Shown piece by piece: positions 1 through 8,914 of a DNA stretch of 64,000 nucleotides. Source of the DNA: an uncultured Bacteroidales bacterium. GTDB taxonomy: Bacteria; Bacteroidota; Bacteroidia; Bacteroidales; UBA932. Within the stretch, counting starts at the first letter, position 1. The number at the start of each line of letters is the position of its first letter. The position numbers were made by a program, and so were the translations under genes. Under the pieces are notes generated by a model that was not told the origin of the DNA, made no database searches, and was given only the letters and a program-made list of their open reading frames with translations. Location: positions 1-64,000 of the forward strand of contig CAMGFA010000004.1 in assembly GCA_946055165.1 (NCBI GenBank). Reading direction: 5' to 3'.

Positions 1-44
1 TTTTCAGTCAAAATAGCGAAAAAAGGCCCTATTTTCGCTAAAAT
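1..44 (-). repeat. Family C repeat unit (reverse orientation), ttttcagtcaaaatagcgaaaaaaggccctattttcgctaaaat
   Basis: Reverse complement matches the unit at 62971-63020. Contains the inverted repeat TAGCGAAAA/TTTTCGCTA. Confidence 0.75.
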
Positions 45-110
45 GGCCCCGTAGCTAAACCAGTCCCGTAGCTACAACTCTGCTCAAGTCCCGCCATCTA
101 AAATAACACC

Positions 111-207
111 GGAATGTTTGAGCGTAGCGAGTTCCCGGCCATCACCGACTTCGCAGGCCAAGCCGCAGCGCGCATCGCCTGAAAGCCATGAGCTGGCTGC
201 CTCGCAG
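111..207 (+). repeat. Family A dispersed repeat, copy A1 (left half missing)
   Basis: tgtttgagcgtagcgagttcccggccatcaccgacttcgcaggccaagccgcagcgcgcatcgcctgaaagccatgag is shared with copies at 30.2, 39.5 and 61.8 kb. Confidence 0.9.
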
Positions 208-351
208 GACAAACAGGGTTTTTCACGTGATCTTTGATTATTGCAGACCTTTTGAAATTTGTTGCCCAAAGAAAGAAGTAGGCCGCTTTCTGCAACGTTG
301 TGCAAAGATACTGCATCTATTACGGTGGTGTATACTAAAAACTTTTTTGTT

Positions 352-1533
352 ATGAAGAAAATTATGAACATCTGCGCAGCTGCATTTGGCGCTGCCCTTC
401 TTTTTGCAGCTTGCGAAAAGGACAACAATTCTGAGAACAACAATCAGAACAAACCGGATGAGTCCACGGAGTTGGAAATCCCTGAAACCATGTTTTTCGG
501 CTATTATTTAGGCGATTACAACGAGGCCGGAACTGACAATGTCATTATTAATCTGATGAAAGGTGAAATCTCTTATGATGACGACGACAACTATATCGGA
601 AACGGCGAAATCTGCAGTCTGGATATCAATATCGAGGCTCTTGCAGAACAGTATGATAAAGATCACGCCACCCTTCCTTGCGGAACTTACACAGTTGACA
701 CTGAAGGTACCTATGCTGCCGGAACAATCAATGCAGAAGACAGTTATGTACTCAAGGTGGTTGATGATGTTGTGCTTATTGATGAAATTGCCGTCAAGAG
801 CGGAACTGTTACCATCAGCGAAGTATCAAGCAAATCTGCCGCTCCAGCAGCAAATATCAGCACAAGAAAAATCAGCGTTGACCTCGTTCTGAGTGATGAT
901 ACTCCATATAGTTTTGAATATGAAGGCTATGCCGCCCTCAGCAACTCTTCAGAGGAGTCCCTTTTCACCAATCTTGTAGCTGATGTTACCGTAGGCGACC
1001 TTTGTGTTGCAAGCATGGCAAATATGGGAAATCTCGATGAGACCGGCAAAACAGAGACCTGGGTTATCTCTCTTGGTGACAAATACTACGATATCGAAAC
1101 CGACTATGGCTATGGCGAGTCAATGTTCCTTTATCTCAATCTTGAACCGGGTCTTGAGGCTCTTCCTTCCGGACACTTCGATACATTTGTAGATCTTTTT
1201 GACGAGAATCTTACTGAGTTGGAGCCGAATACCCTTGTGTGCGGTATTACATTCTATGGAATGTATGCCGGATGCTGGTACACCTGTCCTGCCCGCACCC
1301 TCGAGTCTTCAATGGTAGGCGGCAGCCTTGATATCGAGAGCAGCGACGAAAACAGCGACGGCATCTTCGAGTATAAGATTAGCGGCTCACTGGAAGATGC
1401 ATATGGCGTAAAAGTCAATTTCAGCTATACCGGTGAAATCGAGAAGATGGTTTACGATACTGAGGAATACTCTCTCAAATCAGCTTCTTCAAACAAGCTT
1501 TATGGCCGTAAATCCCCGGTCCGTATGAAATAA
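352..1533 (+). CDS. Secreted lipoprotein of unknown function
   Basis: ORF track; Met at 352 gives MKKIMNICAAAFGAALLFAAC, a lipoprotein signal peptide with lipobox. Confidence 0.75.
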   Translation: MKKIMNICAAAFGAALLFAACEKDNNSENNNQNKPDESTELEIPETMFFGYYLGDYNEAGTDNVIINLMKGEISYDDDDNYIGNGEICSLDINIEALAEQYDKDHATLPCGTYTVDTEGTYAAGTINAEDSYVLKVVDDVVLIDEIAVKSGTVTISEVSSKSAAPAANISTRKISVDLVLSDDTPYSFEYEGYAALSNSSEESLFTNLVADVTVGDLCVASMANMGNLDETGKTETWVISLGDKYYDIETDYGYGESMFLYLNLEPGLEALPSGHFDTFVDLFDENLTELEPNTLVCGITFYGMYAGCWYTCPARTLESSMVGGSLDIESSDENSDGIFEYKISGSLEDAYGVKVNFSYTGEIEKMVYDTEEYSLKSASSNKLYGRKSPVRMK

Positions 1534-1534
1534 T

Positions 1535-3478
1535 TTACAGTAAGTTACCCTGAAAGTCCACTTCACGGGCAAAAGGGTTCAACTCGCTGTCAAGAAGCAG
1601 GCAGGCTTCGAGTCTGGTAATGCTGCGCGCCTCGTCTTTGTTGCGCGACTTGCATTTGAAAGACTTGCGCCTGCCTTGCTTTATGTTCTTTATCAAGGCC
1701 TTGAATTCAGCCACGCTCACCTCCTCCGTGGAAGGATTGTACCCAATTCCGTAGTAATCTTCCAAATATAAATCACACCAGCGCAGCGGCTGCTCCGTAT
1801 GCATCCAAGTCTCGTTGGACCAATCCACATTTCTGCCCTCGGCCCTGAGAATTCCGGTACTGCCTATTCTCTGAACGGCAGCGAAGTTTGGATCGTCCAA
1901 AGGCAGGTCAAGATAGGGCTGGATATATGCGCCGGCTTCGAGAAGCTTTCTCTGAAGTTCGCGTACGCCGACTTCCCGCACTTTGCAGTCCTTCTGCAGG
2001 GCAAGAGCAGCAAAGGCCCCTGCCGCCTGCCCGATTTCCAGAACAACAGGCTGCAGACGGGTAGTGCCGTTTACAAGGTTCGATACGCTGACGGACTTTT
2101 CCGCAACGATGAAGTCCTCCACCTCCAACGGCACAAGGCAGCCTGCAGGCAGGCTGTACGACGGTACCGGAGCAAACCACAGATGATTGAGCTTTCTCCA
2201 CTGGGGATTGGCATAGTGGTGATGGTCAACAGGATAGTCGCCAACGGCAATGCCGGAGCGGAAAGCATTGTCGCGGTATCGGTCCGAAATTTCGTCCAAA
2301 ATGAAAAGATGCTCGCCCTCGATGCGCCGGCTCTCCCTGTGATAAGGGATGAGGGCCAGACGGTCCTCCGAAGGGAATTCGTCGTCGGCCAGGCCCAGAT
2401 TCCTGTAGCCCAGCTCGCTTTGAAGAAAGTACAGAAAGCCGAGGGTATGCTTCTTTGCCAGGTCAATTATCGAATCCCTCTGCTCACGGCTGAGCTCTAT
2501 AATGTTGGCATAGAAGTCGTTGGCTTCTATAGGCCAGTTGATCATATATTTGCCGTTCTGAAGCCTGCCGTAGGACAGCATCATTTCCCGGCTCCATTTG
2601 GTCTGGGGCTTCTCGAAATCCGGACTGTTCAGAGGGTTTTCGCAGCAGTTGGCATAGTTGCTCACGCAGTAGCCCTCCGGCATAGGGATGCTCATATCGG
2701 CATCGGGCCCGAAATCCTTGAGAGTCATCACCATAGTGAGGTCCTGCACAATGTCGAAGCCTTCCTCGAATGCCATTTCCTCACCGGTGCGGGCTTTGTC
2801 GTCGAAGCCGATGTGGTATTTCACACCCACAGCCTTGGCGATGTCGCCCAACTCGGTCCCGTCGATGAGAATCCGGCATCGGACATGTTTCTTGCGGCCT
2901 TCGCTGTTGCAGAAGCAGACCTCCCAGCCGCGGCCCTCGAGCTTTGTCGCACCTTCGAAGCGCAGGCCCTTCTCGAGCCGGATCTGAGGCTCGGCCGCCA
3001 CCATCTTTTCAAGCAGGGCCTCGCCCACTGAAGGCTCGTACATAATGTTGCTCACCCAGGCCGTGCGCAGGGCATCGTAGCCGCCGTAATGCTCGGCCAG
3101 GGCATCGGTAAACTCGCGGAAAATGCCTCCGCGCAGCTTGTAATTGCCGTCGATGGCCGATACGCCCGCGCTCGTGAGCATGCCTCCAATCCACGGGCCT
3201 TCCTCCGCGACAAAGGTGCTGCAGCCCATGCGGGCAGCCTGCAAGGCGGCAGCAGTGCCCGAAGCTCCACCTCCCACGACAAGAACATCGAACTCCTCGC
3301 AACTCTCCATCCCTTCTTTCACATACTGCCACTTATCCCTGGCCTTTTCAGAATTGGCAAAATCAGGGAAATTGGCCGATGCGTCGATATAGCGGGGTTT
3401 TTCGCTCAGCCCCTCTGCTGAAGCGAGCAGGGACAGCAGCGATGCCGCAATGGTGCCGATGAGTCTTCGTGGGTGCAT
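1535..3478 (-). CDS. Secreted FAD-dependent oxidoreductase (xanthan-lyase-associated type)
   Basis: Signal peptide plus FDVLVVGGGASGTAAALQAARMG dinucleotide-binding motif. Confidence 0.8.
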   Translation of the reverse strand: MHPRRLIGTIAASLLSLLASAEGLSEKPRYIDASANFPDFANSEKARDKWQYVKEGMESCEEFDVLVVGGGASGTAAALQAARMGCSTFVAEEGPWIGGMLTSAGVSAIDGNYKLRGGIFREFTDALAEHYGGYDALRTAWVSNIMYEPSVGEALLEKMVAAEPQIRLEKGLRFEGATKLEGRGWEVCFCNSEGRKKHVRCRILIDGTELGDIAKAVGVKYHIGFDDKARTGEEMAFEEGFDIVQDLTMVMTLKDFGPDADMSIPMPEGYCVSNYANCCENPLNSPDFEKPQTKWSREMMLSYGRLQNGKYMINWPIEANDFYANIIELSREQRDSIIDLAKKHTLGFLYFLQSELGYRNLGLADDEFPSEDRLALIPYHRESRRIEGEHLFILDEISDRYRDNAFRSGIAVGDYPVDHHHYANPQWRKLNHLWFAPVPSYSLPAGCLVPLEVEDFIVAEKSVSVSNLVNGTTRLQPVVLEIGQAAGAFAALALQKDCKVREVGVRELQRKLLEAGAYIQPYLDLPLDDPNFAAVQRIGSTGILRAEGRNVDWSNETWMHTEQPLRWCDLYLEDYYGIGYNPSTEEVSVAEFKALIKNIKQGRRKSFKCKSRNKDEARSITRLEACLLLDSELNPFAREVDFQGNLL

Positions 3479-3481
3479 TTT

Positions 3482-4549
3482 TTATTCCAGAACTTTGGCC
3501 GGGAATTCCCAGTTCATTACTGTTGAGATATATGGCGCAAGAACGCTGGCCACTTTGCGGTGACCATTGTAGTTGGGGTGCCAGCTGGCGCCCAGATCGC
3601 TCTCTTCGTTGTGGACCTTGTCGGACAGGGCAAGGCAGTGGACATTGTCCAGACCGCTCTTTTCCACAGCGCGCCTTACATAGTAGCCCATAAGAGGGTC
3701 GGCCTTGGAGGCCATGCATATTACAGGAACCCCGGGGTGGAAAGCGCGGACTTTTTGGAGCAGGATGCCGTAATTGTCGCACCAGTAGTTTATGTTTGGC
3801 TGCTTTCCGCAGGAAAAGTCGTTTGTTCCCAAATAAATCACAACCAGATCGGCCCTGTAGCCCCCTTCCCAGGCCTCTTCGCTGTGCTGGTCGAAAGTCT
3901 GGGAGTAGAACTTGACCATATTTTCGCTTTGATTGTAGTCGTCGTAGTTGCGCACAATTCCGCGTCCGCTATGGCTGATGTGCACGGTTTCGGCATCGAA
4001 AAAGCGTCCTAAAATGTCGGCATAGGTAAGCGAAGGGTTTTCCGTTTCCGGGCGGAAAGGGCAGTCGCGTGATGGGGCTTCCGTGCCATAGCCGCAGGTG
4101 TAGGAGTCGCCGATGAATTCAATAAGCCGCCCTTTGCGCTTAGGAGCGGGGAGGAAGTTACCGTCTGTACTGAACTCCTTTGCCGTGAATGTTCCCTGTT
4201 CACCTTCCGTGCGTTTTTGGAATATTATGCTGTGATTGCCTTTCTTCCCCTTGAAGAGGCAGATTGTGGTGTCGGACTTCACGCAGATAACCCTGTCAGG
4301 AACGGCACACTGCTCCTTGTCTATCCAAAGATTGAAGTAGTCTGCATGGGTGTCGCTGCATTTGAGCTCCAGACGGCTGCCCTGGAAATTGAGTCTTAGT
4401 GTTGTGGCGCTCCAGTCGAAGGAGAGTTCCGTGTCTTGCGGGAGGCATCGTCCTATACAGGAAATTCTTCCGTCGGTGGCAGGAATTGTCTCTGCAAGAC
4501 ATAATCCTGTGCTGATCAGCAGGGCTGCGATAAGTGTTATCTTTTTCAT
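3482..4549 (-). CDS. SGNH/GDSL-type carbohydrate esterase (CE2-like)
   Basis: Signal peptide; IEFIGDSYTCGYG block I; LGTNDFS block; ASWHPNYNGH block V with Asp/His. Confidence 0.8.
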   Translation of the reverse strand: MKKITLIAALLISTGLCLAETIPATDGRISCIGRCLPQDTELSFDWSATTLRLNFQGSRLELKCSDTHADYFNLWIDKEQCAVPDRVICVKSDTTICLFKGKKGNHSIIFQKRTEGEQGTFTAKEFSTDGNFLPAPKRKGRLIEFIGDSYTCGYGTEAPSRDCPFRPETENPSLTYADILGRFFDAETVHISHSGRGIVRNYDDYNQSENMVKFYSQTFDQHSEEAWEGGYRADLVVIYLGTNDFSCGKQPNINYWCDNYGILLQKVRAFHPGVPVICMASKADPLMGYYVRRAVEKSGLDNVHCLALSDKVHNEESDLGASWHPNYNGHRKVASVLAPYISTVMNWEFPAKVLE

Positions 4550-4640
4550 ATTGGCTATAGTTTCTTTGTCAACAAAAATAGTGTTTTTAAGTGAAAAAAT
4601 GCTTAAATTAGTGCGCTAAATACTAATATAGGGAAAACTT

Positions 4641-7600
4641 ATGAAAAAGACGCTTTTATGTCTGTTCCTTCTTTGCTGTACTGTCATCTCGAGGGCAGGA
4701 ATAACAGTGGAAGGTTATGTTCGCGATGACAAAGGAACTCCGCTTTCGGGGGTCAAGGTCACCGATGGCCACAATATCGTGCGCACTGCCGCCGATGGCC
4801 TCTATTCATTTGACCTGCACGACGATGCTGCTTTTGTTTACATCAGCATCCCTTCGGGTTTCGATTGTCTTGGCCGCAATGGCGCACCTCTTTTCTACCA
4901 CAGGATAGACCGTTCCGCTGCCGAGCAGCGCTACAATTTCGACCTTGTGCGCAGTGTCCGGGACCAAAACAGGCACCAGTTCTATGTCTGGGCCGATGTC
5001 CAGGTGTATCGCGAAAAGGAAGTGGAATATGTGAAACAGGCTGCGGCCGATGCCAAAGCCTATTCCGCCAGCTGCGGTCTGCCGGCCTTCGGCATTTCCT
5101 GCGGCGATATTGTCGGGGAGTCCGACAGCGGCCTGATGGCATCTGTCCACAAGGCCTGCTCCGAGGCAGGATTTCCTTTCTTTGCCCTTATGGGCAACCA
5201 CGATTACATGCCGGGTGCCAGCAACGAGGAGTCCAAAGAATTGTATCAGAGTCTTTTCGGTCCCAACTACTACTCTTTTGACAGGGGCCGCGTCCACTAT
5301 GTGGTGCTGGACGATGTGTTCTACTACTCCCGCCATTATATGGGCTATATAGAGCATGCTCAGCTGGAATGGCTCAAAAAGGACCTCAAGGATCTTCCGG
5401 AAGGCAGCAGCGTCGTGCTTTTCATGCACATTCCAACATACAGCCGCCAGGCTGAAGCCGGGGACTTCAAGTCCGAGGGAATCAATAAGATAGTTACAAA
5501 CCGCGATGCCCTCTACGATATACTCAAGCCATTCAACTGCCATATCTGCTCCGCCCACGAGCACTATGCCGAGAACTATCAGATTGCCGACAATCTGATG
5601 GAACACGTTCATGCTCCTTTGAGCGGCCTCTTCTGGCAGTCCCTTTACAGCTGCGACGGCCTGCCTTGGGGCTACTACGTTTATGATGTGGACGGCGACA
5701 ATATCACCTGGCAGTACAAAGCTGTGGGAATGGACCCTCAGGTGCAGTTCTCCGCCTACCGTGTGGGTGAAGACCCTCTCAAGCCGGAATGCATTGTGGC
5801 AAATGTCTGGAACTACGATCCTTCCTGGAAGGTGGAGTGGAAGGAGAACGGCGTTCTCCAGGGAGAGATGACCCGTTACAGCGGATGGGACCACAATATT
5901 GTAGCCGATGTCGATGCCCGTCGTGAGAAGGAGTTCACTTGGAAATCCATAGGAGCAGGCGAGACCCGCCATCTTTTCTGCGCAACTCCGTCCCGTGCCG
6001 ATTCCGATATCGAAATTCTGGTTACAGACCGCTTCGGAAGAGTTTATACCTGGTCCAATTCAAGGCAGGACATCTATTCCACGGGTTCCTACACCCTTAC
6101 TTCGGAAAAACTTGTTGAAGCTGGGGAACAGTACTATGCCCCAGCCTGCGTTCAACATCCTCTCTACGGCAGCTATATCGGCGTAAACCGTATGGAGACA
6201 GCTCTTTACGAGCTTGCCATCGACGAAATGGTGCGCAATATCGAGGAAGACGGAACTTTCCGCACCGGCGAACTCTGGTCGGGAGTGTGGACAAGGGATG
6301 TAAGTTACAGCGCAATACTCAGTCTAGCCCATCTGGAGCCGGAAGTTGTCAAGACCTCCCTTATGCGCAAGGTGGACAAGAAGAACAGGATTATCCAGGA
6401 CACAGGAACTGGAGGAAGCTGGCCTTGCTCGAGCGACCGTGTTGTCTGGGCCATTGCAGCATGGCAGGTTTATCTGCAGACAGGAGACCTCCAATGGCTC
6501 AAGCAGGTCTATCCTATCATCAAGCGCAGCATAGAGGCCGATCTGGTGAGCGTTTACGATTCCGAAACAGGGCTCTTTAGGGGCGAAAGCAGCTTCATAG
6601 ACTGGAGGGAGCAGAGCTATCCGGCCTGGATGCAGCCGGTTGACATCTCCCAAAGCGAGTGTCTCGGAACCAATGCTGTTTACTATCGTGCCCTGCAGTG
6701 CCTTTCGCTTATGGCAGGCAAACTTGGAGTGTCCCGCGCCAATGAGGCCAAGCGCTTTGAGAGCCTTGCAGAAGACCTCAAGGATGCAATAAACCACTAT
6801 TTCTGGATGGAGAAGGAAGGCTACTATGCTCAGTTCATTTATGGCCGCAACGCCAAGGTCCTTTCTCCTCGCAGCGAGACTCTGGGAGAGAGCCTCTGTG
6901 TGCTCTGGGACATTGCAAGCCCTTCACAGGCAATGAGAATCATCGAATCCATGCCGGTATGCGACTTTGGTCCGACCATCTTCTCGCCTCAGATTTCAGC
7001 CATTTCCAGCTATCATAACAATGCCATCTGGCCCTTTGTGACCTCATTCTACGGAATGGCCGCAGCCCGCACCGGGAATACGAGCGCTGTGGCACACGCC
7101 CTGGCTTCCAATTCCCGCGCAGCCCTGCGCTTCGGCTCCAATCAGGAGAATATGGTGGCATCGACCGGAGGAAAGGAGACCGCCCTCAATTCTCCTCGCC
7201 AGCTTTGGAGCGTTGCCGGTTACATCGGTCTTTGTCACAATGCACTGCTGGGAATCAACTACGAAGACGAAGGCATCCGCTTCTCGCCGTGCGTGCCCGG
7301 AACTATGGGCAGCAACCGCCAGCTCGAAGGCCTCAAATACAGGAATATGACTCTTGATATTGAGATTGTCGGTACTGGTTGCGAGATCCGCGACTTCCTG
7401 CTCGACGGCACCAAGTCCTCTGCCCCGTTTGTTCCTGCCAGTCTCGAAGGCAGGCATAAGGTGAAGATCATTTTGGCATCGTCCGCAAGCCAGTCCCAGG
7501 ACAAAATCAATCTGCTTCCGGTTCAGTGGGACCTCGATATCCCTGCCGTAACTCTTACTGCCGGCGAACTTGTTTGGCAGAGCGTCAAGGGGGCCGATTC

Positions 7601-8114
7601 ATACAAGATTCTCTGCGACGGAGTGGTTGTTGACCAGACCCAGTCCCTTACATACAGGCCGGCAATTCCGGGCGAATATGCCGTGATTGCCACTTCTGCT
7701 TCGGGAGCCTACTCCTTTATGAGCGAGCCTCTGCGCTTCAATCTGAAAGAGCAGCTCGTTCCGGTGGAGATGCCTGTAGGAGGGAAACTCGGTTCGCAGC
7801 TCAAAATCGACATTGAAGTGCCTCACGACGGAAACTATGTGCTCGACATAGAGTATTCCAACGGCAACGGCAACATCACCACTTTCAACAAGTGTGCAAC
7901 CCGTACCATCTATATCGACCGCAAGAAGGTGGATGTGGCAGTGTTCCCTCAGAGGGGAGACAGCTGGGACGACAGGGGCTGGTCCAATCCTGTGAAAGTG
8001 GAACTCAGTCAGGGCAAGCACAGTCTGGAGCTGCGCTACCTCGAGGAAAATGTGAATATGAATATAGATATCGATGCGGCAATTATCCATAATGTCCGTA
8101 TCACAGAACAATAA
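4641..8114 (+). CDS. Calcineurin-like metallophosphoesterase fused to a (alpha/alpha)6-barrel glycoside hydrolase-like domain
   Basis: N-terminal half has DVQVYREKE, GDIVGE, GNHDYMPG, HIPTYS and SAHEHYAENY (phosphoesterase motifs). C-terminal half has WSGVWTRDVSYSAILSLAHL, SSFIDWREQSYPAWMQP and NNAIWPFVTSFYGMAAARTG (six-hairpin glycosidase-like). Confidence 0.75.
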   Translation: MKKTLLCLFLLCCTVISRAGITVEGYVRDDKGTPLSGVKVTDGHNIVRTAADGLYSFDLHDDAAFVYISIPSGFDCLGRNGAPLFYHRIDRSAAEQRYNFDLVRSVRDQNRHQFYVWADVQVYREKEVEYVKQAAADAKAYSASCGLPAFGISCGDIVGESDSGLMASVHKACSEAGFPFFALMGNHDYMPGASNEESKELYQSLFGPNYYSFDRGRVHYVVLDDVFYYSRHYMGYIEHAQLEWLKKDLKDLPEGSSVVLFMHIPTYSRQAEAGDFKSEGINKIVTNRDALYDILKPFNCHICSAHEHYAENYQIADNLMEHVHAPLSGLFWQSLYSCDGLPWGYYVYDVDGDNITWQYKAVGMDPQVQFSAYRVGEDPLKPECIVANVWNYDPSWKVEWKENGVLQGEMTRYSGWDHNIVADVDARREKEFTWKSIGAGETRHLFCATPSRADSDIEILVTDRFGRVYTWSNSRQDIYSTGSYTLTSEKLVEAGEQYYAPACVQHPLYGSYIGVNRMETALYELAIDEMVRNIEEDGTFRTGELWSGVWTRDVSYSAILSLAHLEPEVVKTSLMRKVDKKNRIIQDTGTGGSWPCSSDRVVWAIAAWQVYLQTGDLQWLKQVYPIIKRSIEADLVSVYDSETGLFRGESSFIDWREQSYPAWMQPVDISQSECLGTNAVYYRALQCLSLMAGKLGVSRANEAKRFESLAEDLKDAINHYFWMEKEGYYAQFIYGRNAKVLSPRSETLGESLCVLWDIASPSQAMRIIESMPVCDFGPTIFSPQISAISSYHNNAIWPFVTSFYGMAAARTGNTSAVAHALASNSRAALRFGSNQENMVASTGGKETALNSPRQLWSVAGYIGLCHNALLGINYEDEGIRFSPCVPGTMGSNRQLEGLKYRNMTLDIEIVGTGCEIRDFLLDGTKSSAPFVPASLEGRHKVKIILASSASQSQDKINLLPVQWDLDIPAVTLTAGELVWQSVKGADSYKILCDGVVVDQTQSLTYRPAIPGEYAVIATSASGAYSFMSEPLRFNLKEQLVPVEMPVGGKLGSQLKIDIEVPHDGNYVLDIEYSNGNGNITTFNKCATRTIYIDRKKVDVAVFPQRGDSWDDRGWSNPVKVELSQGKHSLELRYLEENVNMNIDIDAAIIHNVRITEQ

Positions 8115-8119
8115 AAAAT

Positions 8120-8914
8120 ATGAAACTTATCATCAAAGAAAACAGTGCTGAGGGCTCCCTCTGGGCCGCTCACCACATTGCAAACAGAATCAGGGAGAAG
8201 GCTGCCGTAAGCGACAAGCCATTTGTTCTCGGTCTTTGCACCGGATCCACTCCTATAGAAACTTACAGGGAACTTGCCCGTATGGTGAAAGACGGGGAAC
8301 TTTCCTTCAAGAATGTGATCTCTTTCAATATGGACGAGTACGTGGGCTTGCCTGAGGAACATCCTGAGAGCTACCACTCCTTCATGCACCACAATCTCTT
8401 CGACCATATCGACGAGCCTGCGGAGAATATCCACATCCTCAACGGAAATGCTCCCGACCTCGAAGCCGAGTGCAAGGCTTACGAAGAGGCTATCGTGGCA
8501 GCAGGAGGTTTCGACCTCTTCCTCGGAGGAATCGGTGAAGACGGACACATCGCTTTCAACGAGCCATTCTCTCCTCTCACAAGCCGCACAAGGGTAGTGA
8601 CCCTCACAGAGGACACCAGGATTGTGAACAGCCGTTTCTTTGACAACGATCCTTCGAAGGTTCCAGCCCAGGCTCTTTCAGTGGGTGTTGCAACTGTTAC
8701 CGATTCCCGCGAGGTCGTTATTCTCGCCTTCGGTCCAAAGAAGGCACGCGCCATCAAGGATGCTGTGGAAGGTCCGTACAGCCACATGTGCACCGTATCG
8801 GCCCTGCAGAATCACCAGTACGGCATCATCGTTTGCGATGAGGCATCGGTAGGGGAACTCAAAGTAAATTCATATAAATATTTCAAAGCTGTAGAAAAAG
8901 CTGAAAAATTATAA
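8120..8914 (+). CDS. nagB: Glucosamine-6-phosphate deaminase
   Basis: FVLGLCTGSTPIETYRELARM, SFNMDEYVGLPEEHPESYHSFM, GGIGEDGHIAFNEP. Confidence 0.95.
   Translation: MKLIIKENSAEGSLWAAHHIANRIREKAAVSDKPFVLGLCTGSTPIETYRELARMVKDGELSFKNVISFNMDEYVGLPEEHPESYHSFMHHNLFDHIDEPAENIHILNGNAPDLEAECKAYEEAIVAAGGFDLFLGGIGEDGHIAFNEPFSPLTSRTRVVTLTEDTRIVNSRFFDNDPSKVPAQALSVGVATVTDSREVVILAFGPKKARAIKDAVEGPYSHMCTVSALQNHQYGIIVCDEASVGELKVNSYKYFKAVEKAEKL

Noticed and set aside
1799-3031. 410-aa ORF on the plus strand
   Set aside because: Antisense to the FAD oxidoreductase; no domain signals.
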